From: Pirellulaceae bacterium
GTDB lineage: Bacteria > Planctomycetota > Planctomycetia > Pirellulales > Pirellulaceae
Direction: 5' to 3'
Length of the DNA: 64,000 bases
Assembly: GCA_022448315.1 (NCBI GenBank)
Contig: JAKVCA010000004.1
Location: forward strand, 1 to 64,000
The position numbers and the translations under genes are program-made. The notes beneath the pieces were generated by a model. It made no database searches and was not told where the DNA came from. It was given only the letters and a program-made list of their open reading frames with translations. Shown here one piece after another: positions 61,921 through 64,000 of the stretch (position 1 is its first letter; every line of letters starts with the position of its first letter).

Positions 61921-63303
61921 TCAATCCCAACAGGCCGTTTCGACCCACTCAAATCCCAAACCGTTTCCTGACAATTCTGCCGTTGTCACACGGCCGTCGT
62001 CGACCAAAAACATCCCGGGGTAATCCTGCTCCCAATCGGCGTTGCCACAGGGGCAATATTGTCTTCCATTTCCCTCGATGGCAGCAACCGTCGGAACATG
62101 GGCAGCGAGCGAGGCGGAATGTAAAAATGATGGCCCGATACAGGTAAGATCCTGAACGCAGAGAAACATCTTGTATTTCTGGGCGGCGGCCGCCATCAAA
62201 AGCGATTCGGTTTGCCCTTTGCACGCCTTCAAGGCGATGCCCGAATACCCCAGCTCCTTAGCCCGCAAAACACTCTCAAAATCCAACAAAGACTCATCAA
62301 TCACAACAGGTTTGAGCCGGGCCGCTTCGGCGACACTCGTTGCCCCAGTACCCTGACTCATATCTCGATGCATCGGTTGCTCAATGTATTGGATTCGCTC
62401 ATATGCCTCCGGACGCAATTCGGTCAGGCGAGCCAGGAATTCAAGGACATACCCGATATCGGGGCATTTTTCATTGAAGTCCAAGCTATAGGCCCAACGC
62501 TGACATTGCCGTTCTGATTGGGCTTCCGCTGCAACTCGATCGATCGAGACCACTCGCTCTACATCCCAGTCGAGATCATCTCCGGCAAGCTTCAGCTTCA
62601 GGTGATCAAGCCCATCCGCCTGAATCCACTCGCCGAGTGCCTGTGGAAGCCCGTCTAACACGGGCTCAAGAATATCCGCCGTCGTCAAGGGATCGAGCGC
62701 TCCAACAAGATGATAAAGGGGCATCTCGCTTTGAGGCGTGGACCGGGTGTATTGCGAAAGGAATTCGCCCTCGAAGTCCTCGTTGAGGAAGTGCGAAAGA
62801 TCTTGATTGATCCATTCGGTCCCAAGACAAGCAAAGGCCGATCGTTGCTGAAGTCGTCCAAATGCATCGTGAATAGCTGCCTCAACAGGGCTGGCTGCAA
62901 CCAACGCCGCAAGCTGTGGCATCGCTTTCTCATCTCCAAGGGCTCGACCAATGACTCTGCGGATATCGGGGTACTCCGCCGCCATCTGCAGTGTCAATTG
63001 CAAAGGATCTCCTATCTCCTCAATGCCATTCACCCGTTCCTTCAGTACCTCCACAAACTCCAGCATGGACGACAGCGTTGCCGTTGCATCCAGCGAGGGA
63101 CTGGGCCACGCCCAAACATTCCCCATCGTCATGGACCCATACCCGGTCGCTCGACGCCCCTGCCGGTCTTCAACCAGCACCTTTGCATCCACAACAGTCA
63201 CATCCCGCACCACTCGCCCACCGAACTTGATGGGCGTCCGGTAGTCGATCTGCTGACGTTGCGTCTGCACTTCGCAAATTCGAATATCCGTCGATTTACT
63301 CAT
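61921..63303 (-). CDS. Enolase-superfamily enzyme (mandelate racemase / muconate lactonizing group)
   Basis: About 460 residues. An N-terminal capping domain (IKFGGRVVRDVTVVDAKVLVED) is followed by the barrel with LKLKLAGDD (KxK-type catalytic Lys), metal ligands Asp in SLDFNEK, Glu in YIEQP and Asp-Glu in VVIDESL, and a second Lys in ALKACKGQTES. The pattern allows racemisation or dehydration of an acid substrate; the substrate cannot be inferred. A start at 63303 is chosen (GAGG eleven bases upstream); ATG 63372 would add 23 residues. The 3' region includes YCPCGN, a possible extra metal site. Confidence 0.85.
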   Translation of the reverse strand: MSKSTDIRICEVQTQRQQIDYRTPIKFGGRVVRDVTVVDAKVLVEDRQGRRATGYGSMTMGNVWAWPSPSLDATATLSSMLEFVEVLKERVNGIEEIGDPLQLTLQMAAEYPDIRRVIGRALGDEKAMPQLAALVAASPVEAAIHDAFGRLQQRSAFACLGTEWINQDLSHFLNEDFEGEFLSQYTRSTPQSEMPLYHLVGALDPLTTADILEPVLDGLPQALGEWIQADGLDHLKLKLAGDDLDWDVERVVSIDRVAAEAQSERQCQRWAYSLDFNEKCPDIGYVLEFLARLTELRPEAYERIQYIEQPMHRDMSQGTGATSVAEAARLKPVVIDESLLDFESVLRAKELGYSGIALKACKGQTESLLMAAAAQKYKMFLCVQDLTCIGPSFLHSASLAAHVPTVAAIEGNGRQYCPCGNADWEQDYPGMFLVDDGRVTTAELSGNGLGFEWVETACWD

Positions 63304-63448
63304 TGTTTCGGCTGTTTCCTCAAATTCGTGTTTCCTGTCACGAGGCTCGGGGCCCCTCAGAGGGCGAGCCATTTACTTTGCCCGCGTTGAGGTCACGAAG
63401 GAGCGTCGTTTCAGAAGCAACAATCTCGGTCGCTCAGTGATCCGAGTC

Positions 63449-64000
63449 TTAACTTCCCTCTGCAGCGAGAAGACGGGGCAGGACGTTGGCTATCGTATCA
63501 TCTGTCTTCAAAAGTTCGTACCGCGCGCCAAATCGATGACATATCGCTCTGAAGTCGCGGAGATAGTCCTCCATTTCCTGAAGATATGCCTGCCGGATTC
63601 GATCGGCGTTGACCCTGAGTCGGTCTCCTCTTTCGAGGTCCTCGAGTTGCACTCTTCCCTGAAGGGTTGGCTCCAGCTCTTCAGGATCCAGAATGTGAAC
63701 CACGCGGACATCGAGATGCAAGCTCTCTCTGAAACGTTGCAAGATCTCCCCGAGTCCAGCAAGCTCGTCCAACCAGTCACCTATCAGAAAGATCACACCC
63801 CGGTTGCCCATTTCAAACCCTAAAGAGGACAGTCCTACCATCCAATCGCCATCGGACTTCTTGGGTTGCCCCTGCTCAAGGAATTGGACCGCCCGACTCC
63901 ATTGACTGGGTTGATCGCTTGGCAAAAGAGACCGAGAAGATTCCCCTCCCAACAAAGATAACCCGACCGCATCACCTTGCTGAACGACCAATCTCGAAAT
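63449..64000 (-). CDS. DUF58-family protein, C-terminal part
   Basis: The frame is open to the right window edge; the visible 183 residues are the C-terminal part. It opens with QQGDAVGLSLL, the second half of the DUF58 signature, followed by a von-Willebrand-like fold with RGVIFLIGDWLDELAGL. Members commonly sit with MoxR ATPase and VWA/transglutaminase genes; those would lie beyond the window on the right. Its stop codon is about 75 bases from the enolase-like gene upper frame (63372), same strand. Confidence 0.85.
   Translation of the reverse strand: MSRLVVQQGDAVGLSLLGGESSRSLLPSDQPSQWSRAVQFLEQGQPKKSDGDWMVGLSSLGFEMGNRGVIFLIGDWLDELAGLGEILQRFRESLHLDVRVVHILDPEELEPTLQGRVQLEDLERGDRLRVNADRIRQAYLQEMEDYLRDFRAICHRFGARYELLKTDDTIANVLPRLLAAEGS

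Overview
The window is bacterial chromosome from a planctomycete. Four kinds of evidence point there: a DUF1501 / PPC / DUF1549-DUF1553 / cytochrome-WD40 gene cassette, a Tat-exported Gfo/Idh/MocA oxidoreductase and a DUF1080 protein, a secreted cysteine-repeat protein, and housekeeping genes scattered singly or in short operons on both strands. No insertion sequence, phage gene, integrase or CRISPR array was seen. Genes are cut at both ends: the C-terminus of a CCA-adding enzyme at the left and the C-terminus of a DUF58 protein at the right.

Layout. 1-13 kb holds metabolism and maintenance: a site-2-type protease, glnE, a WD40 protein, apbE, a Tat oxidoreductase, trpF, ahcY and a DUF1015 protein. 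13.4-15.4 kb is a complete parABS partition locus, with two tandem parS sites in front of parA and parB translationally coupled to parA. It is followed by tRNA-Pro(UGG) with its own terminator. 16.0-22.1 kb is a tight four-gene operon that I read as exopolysaccharide control: a Wzz/GumC-like chain-length protein, an ExeA-like ATPase with a very long acidic tail, a BY-kinase-like protein that has lost its P-loop, and a nucleotide-sugar epimerase. 22.5-34.4 kb holds DUF1080, tadA, a small orphan gene with its own promoter and terminator, ispD-tyrS, a nitroreductase, an M16 protease, a SpoU methyltransferase, an HtrA protease and a thioredoxin-like protein. 35.0-40.5 kb is an incomplete Tad/Flp pilus locus (pilin, prepilin peptidase, cpaB, cpaC, cpaE) that ends in a terminator without the motor ATPase or the inner-membrane platform genes. 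40.5-49.8 kb, on the minus strand, is the four-gene extracytoplasmic cassette: DUF1501, a PPC protein, a DUF1549/DUF1553 cytochrome, and a cytochrome-WD40-coiled-coil fusion. 50-64 kb holds fxsA, rsgA, a zinc-ribbon membrane protein, the cysteine-repeat secreted protein, a VIT-VWA protein, a HEAT-repeat protein, fliM, proA, an ABC ATPase, an enolase-superfamily enzyme and the DUF58 fragment.

Most promising for follow-up: (1) the EPS-control operon with an apparently dead BY-kinase, (2) the four-gene cytochrome/DUF1501 cassette, (3) the Cys-Gly-Val-Glu repeat protein, (4) the truncated Tad locus, and (5) a fliM whose N-terminus lacks the usual CheY-binding motif. All assignments come from reading motifs by eye. 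No database search was run.
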